The notes under the pieces were generated by a model, which did no database searches, was not told where the DNA came from, and was given only the letters and a program-made list of their open reading frames with translations. The position numbers were made by a program, and so were the translations under genes. Of a DNA stretch of 60,000 nucleotides, positions 35,284-53,823 are shown in pieces. How positions within the stretch are numbered: the stretch's first letter is position 1; every line of letters begins with the position of its first letter. The stretch comes from Symsagittifera roscoffensis (lineage: Eukaryota; Xenacoelomorpha; Acoela; Convolutidae), in the NCBI RefSeq assembly GCF_963678635.1, contig NC_087063.1, forward strand, positions 40,688,759-40,748,758. Direction: 5' to 3'.

Positions 35284-37257
35284 GCTCGTTTTGCGGTTAT
35301 ATCTCAATGTGGATGATCACATGCGTCATTACCTCCGCACATAATAACAAAATAACAGTAAGCTTTTGAAGGGTTTTTCAAATCAAAACGGATCTACCAG
35401 TTTGTATTTTTTAAGCCCGAGAAACCAATATGTGTAATTTTGGGAATTGCATGCGTAGTGGATATTATAACAGCTTTGTAAGCAAGTAATATGAGTGTTG
35501 CCAAAAAATACAATGTAACTTGCCATTTCAAAAGTAGAAACGATTGTTGATTTCAACTTTAATTTAATTTTCCATCATTAGGGCTTTTTACGAGTCAAAT
35601 TATGGGTCATTTATACATTCCAGTCCTTGTTTTCACTTCTGATGATCTACTGATGTCACTATTCATCCTAAGTGAACCTTAACTGTGATTATTTGTGGGT
35701 CAACTATCCATACGAGGTATTCTCCATTCAGCTCAATTGTTCACTCTTTGAACCCTTTACTTCTTACTTAAAGAATCGGAATATATTCCTTTGGAAGTCT
35801 TTGCCAGATTTGATTTGCTTTTGTTTGGGCTGCTTTCACGTTCCTGTGATGACTTTTTTACTCTTTTGAGTAGATTGAAAACATTTCTGACCCAGACGAT
35901 CCAATAGAAATATGATTTGAGGTTATCGCCTCATGAATTTTAATGTCATCCGAAACGGGTGTAAGTGATCTTAGATTTAAGAATTACCGGGTCGAATTAC
36001 CTCGCCGCGCATTTCGAAAAGAAAAAAATGTGGCGCTGATTATTCCAAGTTTCATGTTTTGAATATTCATTGCAATGCAAAAATCAATTGCAGGTAAGAC
36101 CAGAGGTAGGATTTTTTCGACGGTAGCCGGATTTTCAAAAAAGTTTCTTCGACCTTTTTTTTAGCGCGGACCCTCTTCCAAATTAGAGATATTCAGGGTC
36201 CCTCAGCCCCATTTTCGACATTGTCTTCTATTTTCCATTTCTTCATCTGCTCTTTCAGGTGATTATTGGTACCTACGAAGTTTGTTCCATTGTCGCTGAT
36301 GATGTGATCAGGTTTGCCTCTTCGCGCAATAAACCGAAAAGTCCTACCCCCCTCATCTCAAAATAGTAAAAAGGGGGACCCTTTGGGTCGGCAGGGGATC
36401 GAATCCCTGAAGTCCTATCCCCCCCCCAAAAACAATCCGCCCTTGGAAAAAACAACTCTGAAGATAAGTAATTTTTTTGAAGTTCGTAGCCTTTTTGATT
36501 TCACTTCCTCTTCTGTATTTCATTCTATTTAATAAGATTTTTTTAGCTGAATTCCAATTTGATCGTTTTCTAGTTGTACAGTGATTTCAGTAAGAAAACC
36601 AATTTTCGTTGGCAAGAATGTAAATTATGATAACTGTAAAACCTTTTCGCGCATCTGGAAGAATTGTGTTAAAACCTGGAAGAATTGTACAATTTTTTTC
36701 ATGGAAATTTTTAGAACCACTTTTTAGAAGTGCCCGCGTTTTTTGATATATGAAGATTTTATTTCAGCAATTGCAGTTATCGAAGATAGTCCGAATGCTT
36801 GTTGCTGGACCTCCTTAAAAGGAAAGTCCTAGAACGGCTCGGTAATGGCCACCTTTTTTTCTTACCAGGTTGCATATGACTTGGCTGCTCAAATACAAAA
36901 TCGGCGAAATCAAAACGACTTTCACTTTGTAACCCGAATTACGAATGGCCGATTCAATTGCTCACAGCTGTCTACCTTCGATTTTTAGCTTAGAGTAAGA
37001 TTCCACAAACAACAGCTGGTCGTTTTCCAGGGATTCCTTCTTGGAAAAAACTAGCAATCTGTATTGCTTATCACATCTTGTATCGGACTCTTCTGTCAAC
37101 ATTTTCGACATTGTCTTCTCTTTTCCATTTCTTCATCTGCTCTTTCAGGTGATTATTGGTACCCACGAAGTTTGTTCAATTGTCGCTGATGATGTGATCG
37201 GGTTTGCCTCTTTGCGCAATAAACCGAAACAAACAATTCAATTCGTCGATTAGTCTA
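35284..37257. repeat. Retroelement-associated and MITE-like repeats
   Basis: 35458-35960 is a ~500-bp copy of the segment inserted in the retroelement integrase at 37522-38018. 36100-36440 is a decayed relative of the hAT-like MITE at 56.5 kb, including 'gggtcggcaggggatcgaatccc' and 'aatccgccctt'. 36215-36320 is repeated at 37107-37215 and belongs to the antisense of a retroelement coding region. No host gene was seen. Confidence 0.6.
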
Positions 37258-40200
37258 TTAGTCTTGTGCAACTTCTAAGTGTACCGCTCTTGTGGTAAGA
37301 CAAATCATCAGACAGATCGGTCTTTTATCCCACGATCTTCTGATCTTTTCATTGAAGGATCCGAAGTAGTCCACTCCAGTGTTCTTAAATGGTCTCTTGA
37401 AGTCCATTCTAACTTCGAGTAGATCTGCCATCACGGGGTGATCACTTTTCTGAGAAGTTTTTCGAGAAGGAACAAAGTTCGCTTTTATTGATCTTAGCTT
37501 GTTTCTCACGCCGAAAATCCACGCCGACATTTTAACAGCTTTGTAAGCAAGTAATATGACTGTTGCCAAAAAATACAAAGTAACTTGCCATTTCAAAAGT
37601 AGAAACGATTGTTGATTTCAATTTTAATTTAATTTTCCATCATTAAGTATTTTTACGAGTCAAATTATGGGTCATTTATACATTACAGTCCTTGTTTTCA
37701 CTTCTGCTGATCTACTGATGCCACTATTCATCCTAAGTGAACCTTAACTGTGAATATTTGTGGGTCAACTATCCATACGAGGTATTATCCATTCAGCTCA
37801 ATTGTTGACTCTTTGAACCCTTTACTTCTTACTTAAAGAATCGGAATATATTCCTTCGGAAGTCTTTGCCAGATTTGATTTGCTTTTGTTTGGGCTGCTT
37901 TCACGTTCCTGTGATGACCTTTCTACTCTTTTGAGTAGATTCAAAACATTTCTGACCCAGACGATCCAATAGAAATATGATTTGAGGTTATCGCCTCATG
38001 AATTTCAATGTCATACGTCAAAGTTCGCTTTTATTGATCTTAGCTTGTTTCTCACGCCGAAAATCCAGTAGTTTTCTTGAACTATACTTCCAAGTTGTTC
38101 AATTCCCACGTGATGGTTTTCTAAGTAATCGTTTCTCAGCAGAATCCCTGTGACATGACGCTTGCCATCCAATGTTATTGGACGCTTTTGTGCGAATGTC
38201 AAGTCTTTTGACTTCATTCGACTGCCTATTGCTCGTAGTAATCCCTCAACATCTAGGAATGAATTCAATTTTTGAAAATGAGTTTGTTTATCTTCCTTGA
38301 AACTCTCTTGTTGAAATGATCTGAAGATTGCTCGTGTTGCTTTCACCTTTTCTTCACCTGTGATGATAAAATTCTTTAGTTTGTCCTTTTCTATGGCTCT
38401 TATGCAGAAAACAATTGTTTTTTGAAGTTTTGTGAAATTACTAAGCCTATACTATAGGGCCAAAGGTTCAATGATCGTAACTTTGTTACAAGTTTCTTCG
38501 ACGACTTCTTCCAATTCAATAATCTTGATCTTGAGTTTCTTTAGGGCTACTGATCTCTGATTTATTGTCCGACCCTTTGTTCCTAGGTCTGCTGGATTCA
38601 TTTCTCCTTTCACATGTCTCCATGAATTGACAGTTGAGGTGTCTAAGAACTCCGCGACCCTACTTGCCACAAAAAGTGGTAATTTCTTTTCGGAAGACAA
38701 CTAAACCAATACTGTACTAGAATTCGACCACATATATACATTGTTTACTGTGGTTTGGTGCGATTCGCGTATGTTAATTTCGATTCTGGTAGCGATCAAT
38801 TCTGCTTGCAAATGCAGCCTTAGTATGCTCAATTGCTTTTTTGGTCCCACTAGTGTTTTGTCAACAAGAATAGATAAATTTATAGTCTCATCTGCACATG
38901 ATGCACAGAAGTATCCAACCAAGCAAAAGCCTTCAAGTGACGCGTCTGCTAAAACATGCAGTTGAGTTTGTTTTGGTACGAAATGGAAGAAGTTTCTTGA
39001 AATTTCAATAACTTTGGTTTGTACGAGTTCTTTTCTCCCTTACTCATATTCTTCTGCAATATCTTTAGGTATTATTCTATCACAATCCACTGCATCTTGT
39101 TTCCATAATTTCTTCAAAATATTTTTTATTCGAATTGTTTAGGGTGACAAAAGTCCTAATGGTTCAATTAAAGAAGAAACCACGCTAAGAAGGTCTTGTT
39201 CAGAGAAGCCTTCAACTAGTTTGTCCTTGATTCGACATACTGCTAAAGTGTCTGAGTCGGTCCTCCCGTCGAGTCCCAAAATCGATGCTTACTTTTCATC
39301 GGCATTTTCAGACAAGTCTTCAACGTTGCTTTGGATTTTCGTCTTTTTGAAACACCTCTTGACAAATTTTCAACTACTTGTTTTTTGAAGTTCTCAGTCT
39401 CACTTGACGGAAAGATGAAATCATCCATGTACAAAATATTTGACAAATGATGTAAGTTATCAACCTCAAGGGTTCTTGTTAGTGCATAGTGTGCACACTT
39501 TGGTGAATTTCTAGCACCGAATATGTGTCGATTGTATTTGTAAATAACAATCCTTTCATTTTCGTTTTCAGAATCTGAGTACAGAAACCTCAGACTGTGA
39601 GTATCATCTTCTTTTACTTCGAATTGGAAAAACACATGTTGAATGTTGGCTATGAGTGCAACTGCTCCTCCCCAAAAATTGAACAAAATCCCAACAAATT
39701 TCTGGAACAAATCTGGTCCAGGTAGCAAGTTTTCGTTTAAAGAGGTACCTTGATACTTCGATGCTGGAACTGAACAAAATCCCAACAAATTTCTGGAACA
39801 AATCTGGTCCAGGTAGCAATTTATCGTTTAAAGAGGTACCTTGATACTTCAACCAGTAACTTTGAGTGGTTGATTGTTTCGCTTTGATTGTTTTGGTATG
39901 TTTTTTCTTCAGTTCTCTATCTTTGCCGAGTCTCCGCTGCAACGATATCAGCTGTCTCTAAAGACTTCAGTAGTTATTGGGTAACTTGACGTTGTCTTCT
40001 GTCCATAGAAGTCCAACTTCCCATCTTCCATCTTCGAACTCTGTCGTTGATTCGAAAACTTGATGAGCTCTTCTTTCTTCTTCGGATAGCTACTGGTCTT
40101 TTTCTGAGGAACCATAACTTTCTATGGCCCACCATTGCTCAATTTTGTTAGCTAGCTGTTCCTCTGCAGAACCGAAATAAGATTGAGCTTTGCAATTCCC

Positions 40201-42480
40201 AACTTGTTGTTGTCCCATTGAACGAATTAGTGACCATCCAAGTGGTCTCCGTACTCCCCATGGGTATCCTTTCTTTTCATGCTTATATTATTGGTCTTAT
40301 GAGATTGCAATTTGGTAATATCGACAATTTTGCAATTTGGTAATACCGACAAGTGAGGAAGTTTTCTTTTGTAAATCCTGTAATATTAGCTGGTTGATCC
40401 AAGTTACAAATCTGGATGTACCAATCAGTTGATGTGTTCTGGTTTTACATTTCTGGTTGTCACTTTCACCTTTTCATCGATATTCATACCACTGTTCGTT
40501 CCAGAAAGTTCTTGTCTGCTTTACTTCGCTGACAAATTCAACATTGCTTTGAGACTTTTGTCAATAAGTAACTCTGTCGATCCGGTATCTTGCAAAGCGC
40601 AAGTGTTCACTGACTTGCCTGTGTCTGGGTTAATCAGTGTTACTCTTAAAACTGGAAGTAAACTTTTACTTGCGGGCATACTATAAGAGTTAGTCGACTC
40701 TTGTTGCACATCTGTTCTTTTATCTCCCTTTTGTTCATGTAACAGACGGTTGTGCTTTTTGTCGCAACCATTGATCCCACATGGATTGCCTTTACAAAAC
40801 TTGATAATATGTGTTTTGTCCAAGCATCCAAAACGCAATCTACTTTTCTTCAGAACTTTATATCTTTGTCTCACATTAATCTTTCTGAAGTCTGCGTTTT
40901 TTTTTCAGATGTCTCTTGTCTTCTGTAGTATAGACTGGCTTTTTCTTATTTTCAATGCCTTGGTTGTTTTGTTTCCAGGATCCAGTTTGACCTCTGGATT
41001 CATGGCTTCATTTTCCATTTACTTGACTGTGCACTAAGGACACATCAGTCAACCATTTACTTAGTTCAGCGAAATTTGGTTTTGAGTGTCTTCTTTCAAT
41101 ATTAAAGAATGTCCATTTTTCTTTAATATCGGGAGGGAGCTAATATTTTGATGTTTGCAGTTGCTTTCAAATTCCTATGATATCCGAAGATAGCAAGAAT
41201 ACTAACAATTGTACTCAGTATTCCAGCGAAATTCGATATTTGATAATCGTCGTGCATGTTGATCACTGAAAAGTTCTGCACTAACTTCTAGTATTCTGAG
41301 AGTCAACTATGATGTGTGACTGGCCATAATATCTGGAAAACAGTTTCCAAGCATGTTCGTATTGGCTATCAGAGAAGCTGAGTCTCGTTAGTATCTGCTT
41401 TGCTTTTCCAGATAGTTGGCTCTTCAGATAGTACATTTTTAAATTTTTGGTGATTTTGACGTTATGCGCTGTAGCCGTGAACAATCCTGACCACTCTGGC
41501 CGTTTCAATAGTTCTCCTCCATTAAGCCTCCATTAAGTTGCCTTTTTACTTTTCGTAAGCTGAGTTTGGGTAAACTCCGATATCTGAACTCACTGTTTAG
41601 ATCATCTGAGTATCTGTCCTGATGTCGACCTTCTTGTTGCCTAATCGATCTAACTTTAGTTTCATACTTCGAAGCATTCTTTTTTATCTCGTCAGCTTGG
41701 CTGAGTGATTTTTTCTAGTCGTCGCTTTAGTCCTATTGATACTCTCCGTCAACAGTGACTGACTTTCTTTCTGAAGATATATGTGTCTACCACTCCTGTG
41801 CGGAGACACAAATCGTTTATTTGCGAGTTCTGATTTTTTGTCGGCGATCGACAAAGGCATCTCGCCAAGTTGTTGATTTAATCGCGCTGTTTCTTCAGCG
41901 TTTCGATTTTTCAATTCTGACAGTTACTCAGAATTTTTCTTTATCCTTTGAGTTTTCCAGCTCCAGTTGAGCATTCATCTCTTTGTGACGGAGTAATTCT
42001 TCATCGTTTGAATGGTTACTCGCGTGTGACAAAGTTTCTATAGAACCTGGTCTGTGACTCAATCTTGAACTGTATAGGGATGGAGCTGTTGAGGTACTGC
42101 CAATCGCTTCGACTTTGCAGGGTTCTCTAAAAATTCGTTGATTTCTTTGACGAAATCTTCAGAACAGTATGCACTTTTGTTTTGTTCACACTCTATCGAA
42201 CGTGCATTATTTCCCTGCTTGTGTCTTCTTGTGTCTTCTTTTCATATTTTTCAACGACGCTTAAAAATTTTTCGAAATCTGCTTTAACACGACAGATTCT
42301 TTGTTTGAAGTCGATCATTTCATTTAATTTATCGTGCGTCCTAGTTTTCCAGTTTTCGTTCTGTTGCCGCGGTCATTCGTGGGGTTTTTGCTTGCGTTTC
42401 TTCGAGTCGATATTGTACTTGTGTTTCGCTAGGACTACCGACATTCGCTTCGAAGTCTTCGCGCTCACTGATCGTGTTTT
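37258..42480 (-). mobile_element. BEL/Pao-type LTR retroelement, degenerate
   Basis: Fragments follow the BEL/Pao order on the minus strand. Gag N-terminal part 42470-41690; the DUF1759-like capsid region 41508-41281; zinc knuckles (CNPCGINGC is not intact, but CGINGCDKKHNRLLH is) and a protease core ALQDTGSTELL within 40874-40521; reverse transcriptase with ILYMDDFIF within 39942-39243; RNase H pieces 38922-38452 including WRHVKGEMNPADLGTKG; integrase zinc-binding region 38346-38011; integrase core GVDYFGSF and TRAVHLEV within 37596-37258. Many stops and frame changes separate them, an 84-bp tandem duplication lies in the RT region (39675-39850), and a ~500-bp segment interrupts the integrase. 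It cannot be active. Clear flanking LTRs were not identified. Confidence 0.85.
37473..38067. repeat. ~500-bp insertion flanked by 49-bp direct repeats inside the integrase
   Basis: The integrase sequence from 'caaagttcgcttttattg' to 'cgccgaaaatcca' occurs at 37473-37521 and again at 38019-38067. Between them lies a segment matching 35458-35960. The segment has short inverted ends (GACATT and AATGTC), suggesting a solo LTR or small transposon. A 49-bp flank is too long for an ordinary target duplication, so unequal recombination or a patch repair event is also possible. Confidence 0.65.
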
Positions 42481-42489
42481 TTGAGTGAT

Positions 42490-43228
42490 TTAAAAATGTG
42501 ATTTTGAAGAAAAGAAAGAAGATTGAAAACTAATTTAAGTCAAATATCTTATTCGAAGATATATTAATTTCAATTAGGAAGGACGAAAAAGAATGATTGG
42601 TTCCAAACATGTAATTTTGTAAAATCGGTAGCTTTGTTGCTTTTTGGGCCAACAGCAAAACTATTTTGGTGTGATTTTTAACTAATCACTTTGATTAATG
42701 GTTTTAAATTTTTGATATACTTTCGTTTTTCTATTAACTACATCCTGCTACCATGAAATTATTATGGCTTGTCATTCAACATTGTCTCAGCGTCAACAGA
42801 CTTTACAGCCAGTTTTTTAATTTAGAGGATAATATAAAAGTGGAGGAAAAAATCGTATTTTCGAAAAGTTTGTCGGTTCAGAAATTCAACGGAGCAATCT
42901 GATAAAACAATGAAAGAAACACAGCTTAAGTCAACTTATAAATGCTTTTTCTTGAAACTCCAATTTGAAACAAAACGTGATAACATATTACAATTATAAA
43001 TTAATGAAGTAATAAAAATGTGAATCTTCAACTGAGAAATGTCAAATGAACTTCCAAATGTTCGTTTCAAATCTGCTACTTTTTAATTAGGTTTGTTCTG
43101 GTTTTCCGCAAATTCTCTGCAGATACTTTTTGCAAATCTTTTTAAAATTTTTTTTCTGTTGGTGGTGTTCTCTAACGGGTCTGTTGATTTTGCAAAATTT
43201 CGCTGTCACTTTTTGTTGCAATCCAAAT
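42490..43228. other. AT-rich DNA, possible retroelement leader/LTR
   Basis: This lies just upstream of the retroelement gag, where its 5' LTR would be expected. I could not match it to any 3' counterpart, and no gene is visible. Confidence 0.3.
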
Positions 43229-43610
43229 ATATGCTGCTCCTTATGTGTAAAATACCTCCTAACTAGTAATCCAAAATAGATATGCTAGCATTTTGCACTC
43301 TAAACAATAGGGTTGGGTTGTGTACTTTCAAATAAAAAACTTAAATTAAAATTTGAACCAAATGAATGGGTAAGCCAATCGCCAACAGAGGAAATTATGT
43401 TTAGAAAAAAATTAGGGTCATATGCTGCTCCATTTGTGTAAAATACCTCCTCAACTAGTAATCCAAAATAGAAATGCTAGCATTTTGCACCTAAACAATA
43501 GGGTTGGGTTGTGTACTTTCAAATACAAAACTAAATTTAAAATTTGAACCAAGTGAATGGGTAAGCCAATCGCCAACAGAGGAAATTATGTTAAGAAAAA
43601 AGTTAGGGTC
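43229..43610. repeat. 191-bp tandem duplication
   Basis: Two copies, 43229-43419 and 43420-43610, starting ATATGCTGCTCC. They differ by several substitutions and small indels. The following 43611-43740 contains 'tttgggtcggcaggaggtcc', a relic of the MITE found at 56.5 kb. A 116-codon ORF (43504-43854) spans these pieces and is judged spurious. Confidence 0.85.
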
Positions 43611-43740
43611 TGTCACCAAAAATGGATATCTCGAAATAGTACAAAGGGTCTTTGGGTCGGCAGGAGGTCCAATCCCTTTTTTATTTGTCTGTTTATTAAA
43701 AATTGCAAAATGGCTCTTTTTCCTTCCCCCCACCTTAGAC

Positions 43741-44386
43741 GAGCTTCAGTTTTTTAGGGTAACGAGTGGTTTTACGAGGTTAATTATGAAGAATAAATAT
43801 GTTTGTCATGGCCTGATTAGTCTATATGTCAATTTTCAACACACTTACTTGTAAAAATTTGCAGCTGGGGAAAAAGAAAAAGAGCCTGCAAAATTGTTGG
43901 ATTCGCTCTGATTCAATTTCGGGCCCACATTGTGACATCCTTTTTTTGATGTAACCAACGATTTTTGGGTGAATATACATCAATTTTTAAGGAGACAATT
44001 TCAAGGAGACATTTGGTTCAAATTATGATTGCTGGTTCAAACGGCACATGCGCTGCAATTTACCAGGTGAGATTTTGCAATTAAGTCTTAACTTAATGGA
44101 TGCTGGACATATGCGCTTATGTCAACCTTAGTAATTAACCTCCGGTTAGGCCTCCGGGCTGGTTGGCTGAAGAAAGTAGGATTTTTGAATTTAATTGCTG
44201 CCATGCATGTCTTCTGCTTCAATTTTTTGAGCGGACGGTAATCAAGACCTATAATAAAGCTTAACTGAAGCTTATAAACTTGTTGCTTGAATTGGCCCTT
44301 GGTGTTCAAATGAATATCTTAAAATGTGTACTTTGAAGATGTTGCAAAACTTGAGCTCAATAAATAAAGCTTCAATTTTTTTCTGC
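43741..44386. other. Intergenic region downstream of LITAF gene 1
   Basis: No exon recognised. It would contain the 3' untranslated region of the minus-strand gene that stops at 44387. TTTATT words (AATAAA on the minus strand) are not placed clearly near the stop. Confidence 0.4.
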
Positions 44387-50227
<5,841 letters not shown>

Positions 50228-53200
50228 TTGCCCATCGGAAACTTAGTCCGCTTTTATGACTTCAAATGCGGTGTTTAAAAAAAGACTATTTTGGCTGACA
50301 TGCAAGTTTATGCTGGTAAAACATTCTGCATGCTGCTTAAAAATTTAGAGCAATTATATTTTTAGTGCACAGATCAAAACTGCATGGAGTTATTGTGCGT
50401 AGCTTCAGTATCAATACAATGAGCGCGAGAGGCATTAGATATATATTTGAACAATTTGAACGAACTTATTGTTCCGACTTTCGAAGAAAACGGAATATTT
50501 ATGTTCGATGCGGTTTTTTTAATTTCGCAACATTTCAACATTTCACACTTTGATATTGTCGAAAGCTTATAGGTTTTCATTATTTTCGTTTAATAAAAAC
50601 TATTCGACATGAATTAAGGGATAGTAGGAACATTCAGGGCTTCGCCCTGATATTCGAGCAGGCTTGTTGAAAATTTGTTTAGTGCGGTTTTTTTATTCAG
50701 TAAATTTTCGGCGATCGAAATAATATTTTTTGACAAAATTGCTTCTACCATTGAAAATATTGACTCACTGAAATCAAATACAAAAATAAAAAATATTTTA
50801 CCTCCGATCTTTTTTGCAGAGTTCTGGGAGTTTGAAAAATACCATTTTGGCCATGCTCTGGACAAATTTATGTGCTTTAATGTATTCTTAGATTTTATTT
50901 ATAACGCTGAATGCGTAGCGCGAATTATTTATTCATCTCTGGTCGTGGCGAATTATGCCGCACAACAAAATCGTTCCAATTTTGAATTGAAGCTAGCTCA
51001 ACTAATTGGTCGTAATAATTCCATACGACTAATTTTGGATATACTTAATCTACTTAACAATCTCTCCCCCCCCCCCCCCCTTCAAGAAAGGGGGAGATTG
51101 TTAAGTAGATTACTTGCAGCGAATTTTCGACCAATCAGAATGCAGCAAAATTCGAATTTACATACAGCGCTCTAGCGCGAATTTTATGTTTTTTTACAGG
51201 GGTAGCAATTTTTTAGAAACAAAAGGGGGAAGATTGTTAAGTATATCCTTAATTTTTTCACTTTTGATCTGTGATACTCTCCAAAGTTTTTAGTTTTCCA
51301 AATTTTCTTTTCCAAAAAACTATTCGATATGAAATTTGAAGGCAATTGGAACACTCGGAGCTTTGCCCTGATATACGATCAGTCTTGTTTAACACAAAGC
51401 TAGATTTTCAAATGACTTCGAAAAAGACGAGAGTTTTGGCAAATTGGCTATTTATTCTGAACTTGAAATCTGTGAGAGAATAGTGACGGAATATTTGTGC
51501 GCGAGATATTGTTTTCCGGGTGACTCTGACAAGATTTAGTATTTCAACTAATCCAACCTTTTATCCAAACTTTTTACACCAGCCGAAAGATATTGCTAAT
51601 AATAAAATTGCTCGTATCAGGGCTATAGAGTAGTCAAAAAACGATAAAAACGTTCGAGATTTTTTCTAATTTTCCCATCACACGCTATGTAAAGTACAGG
51701 TGTCAGGACTACTTGCTCCAGGACAATTGACTTTATGCCAAGTTGTCCTATACTAAATTTCCCGACATGAAAGTTTGTCCTATTCCAAATTGCCCCGCAT
51801 GACAACCTATCATACGCCGTTGTGTCCCACTGTTAAAATTTCTAGTAAAATATTTGATGATCAACTCGAACATTTTTAGGACCAGCAAGTGCTAATGGTA
51901 AACTCAACTTGATTCAAGTTAAGACAAAAATTGAATTCAATATAAATAAGTTGAGCCTCGAATATCATCTACGCCATAATTTGTCTCAATTAAACAAAAA
52001 AAAATCTGACAATAATCCGCAATTAACGCTTTTGAAAAGACCTTGTACTTTCTTTGCGTCATTACTTAAAACAATACATTGCAAACATACAACATCAATA
52101 CTTTGAGTCAAATTAAAAGGGGAAATCTCAACGAAACAAACGAACGCTCTTTACTGACTGACATGATTTCACTAAGAAGCAAATAACAAAAACAACTGAA
52201 CACTGGCCATATGCGAAACAAATTCTCATAAATGCTGAACTTAACAGCTGGAGATGAATTGGTAAGTATCAAAAACGAGTAGAGCCACGATGCTAGGCCT
52301 GTAAAAATTGCGATAATCCAGAGCATGTATCACAGGAAAAAAGAAGCCGAGTGGTAACTCGTGCTTGTCAATAGCAGTTTAATACCCACTTGTCTCCAGG
52401 ATGCATCAGGCAAAAAAGTAGTGCAAATATCTTTGCCCAGTCGAGCAGAAAAAAAATAGAATTCTCAACCGACAAACGTGCGTCATTCTTTCAGAGAAGC
52501 CATCTAAAAAAAAAGAAACAATAGATTGAAACAGTAGATAGCCTTTATTTGATATAGTCTCTGAAACCATTCCCAAGAAGCAGCGGAAATTTTAATCCGA
52601 ATGACAAACGTCGCTGATGGTTGGGATCTCGCGGTGACCGCGTTTTTCCTGGGATTTGCAGAAGAAGATCTAAAAGTACAGTGTTTGTCCTCTTTTTAAA
52701 AAAGTTGCCTCCGGCGCAGAAAATTTTGTCAGAAGAAGATCGTTGTGATTTTGGGAGATTATGCAAAATCAAATTGATCGACCTAAAAATTGGCCATTCC
52801 TCCTCGAGAAGACATTAGATCCAACCTTCAAAGAAGGCATTAACTCGATACCCACTGCTAATGGAATCATGCGTACATTAAGCAAAAAAACTTATGAGCT
52901 TGTAATGTTTTTCTGTCTTTTTGTTTTGTATTGAAATGGTTTACGTTGTCTGACTATTGAATGCTACTTGCACAGCCACCAACTACTCTTTTTAGCTAGA
53001 ACTTCCCAGTTTGAAAATGCAGAGCAAAGCAGTGCTGCCCCAGCATTCTTAAAGTAATCTTCAGAAAGGCAGATCTGAAACATAGCTCGCAGAACAACTA
53101 TGGGATCGGATACCTAAGCTCATCGGATTTACAGAGATTTAATTTTGCATTGCTGGATCAATGATTACCAAGAGTTTATAACCAAGGCTTCAGCTTAGTA

Positions 53201-53823
53201 GTAGTAAAAGTTAAGGAAATTTACTTTTTATTTTCATTTATACCCATTTTTGAGATTGCTGATATATTCAACACAATAGCCAATTTTCTAAAAAAAAAGT
53301 CTAAAGTTAACAAGTAGGCTTGAGAGCAAAAATAGAGGGTTTGAATTTAGGAAAGGCCCATTTGTGCAATTCATCAGTTTTTTCACTGATTTTATTTTGA
53401 TCAGAATAAAGAGTCCTAAGACAGCACAGGCCAGTACTGATTTCATCTCTTCATCTCTGATCAGAGTTAAAGTGCCACTGTACAGAGCCTGACGCAACAT
53501 TGGATTTTTACTGTAACATTAGGGAAAAAAACTGATTTGCACTGCGAGACCAATCCGGGTCAAAAGCAGCGAAGTTTAGCTAGTTATCACTCATTTCAAC
53601 ATCCCTCACAACTTTATGCTCATCCATTTTTCATATGCTTCGGCACTGCTCGCTTCGGCACTTCTCGGCTATTCTCTTTTCGATCGAGCATTGATATTGA
53701 GCACGTCGACCCGGGAAACAAATCTTTGTACTCATTTTCATCCCTAAGGTTATGCTTGCTCATTTTTTTACTTCTAAACAAGTCAAGTCAAATACTGTAA
53801 TTTTATTTAATTTCAATATTCTT
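50228..53823. other. Intergenic region between LITAF genes 1 and 2
   Basis: 50450-50700 is an inverted copy of the dispersed repeat ('gggcttcgccctga'), and further copies occur near 51340-51400 and 51560-51640. A 166-codon plus ORF (50675-51175) overlaps this repeat and a hairpin, and is therefore doubted. 51900-53800 shows no recognisable exon; the plus-strand ORFs near 52.6 and 53.6 kb lack any family resemblance. The region upstream of 50227 should contain the promoter of gene 1, but no clear core element stands out. Confidence 0.45.
51047..51111. repeat. Inverted repeat flanking a C tract
   Basis: AATCTACTTAACAATCTC at 51047-51064 is perfectly complementary to 51094-51111; between them lie about 15 C and 'ttcaagaaagggg', which extends the pairing. 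A related word ('gggggaagattgttaagtat') recurs at 51225-51245. The result is a strong hairpin of at least 18 bp. Confidence 0.85.
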
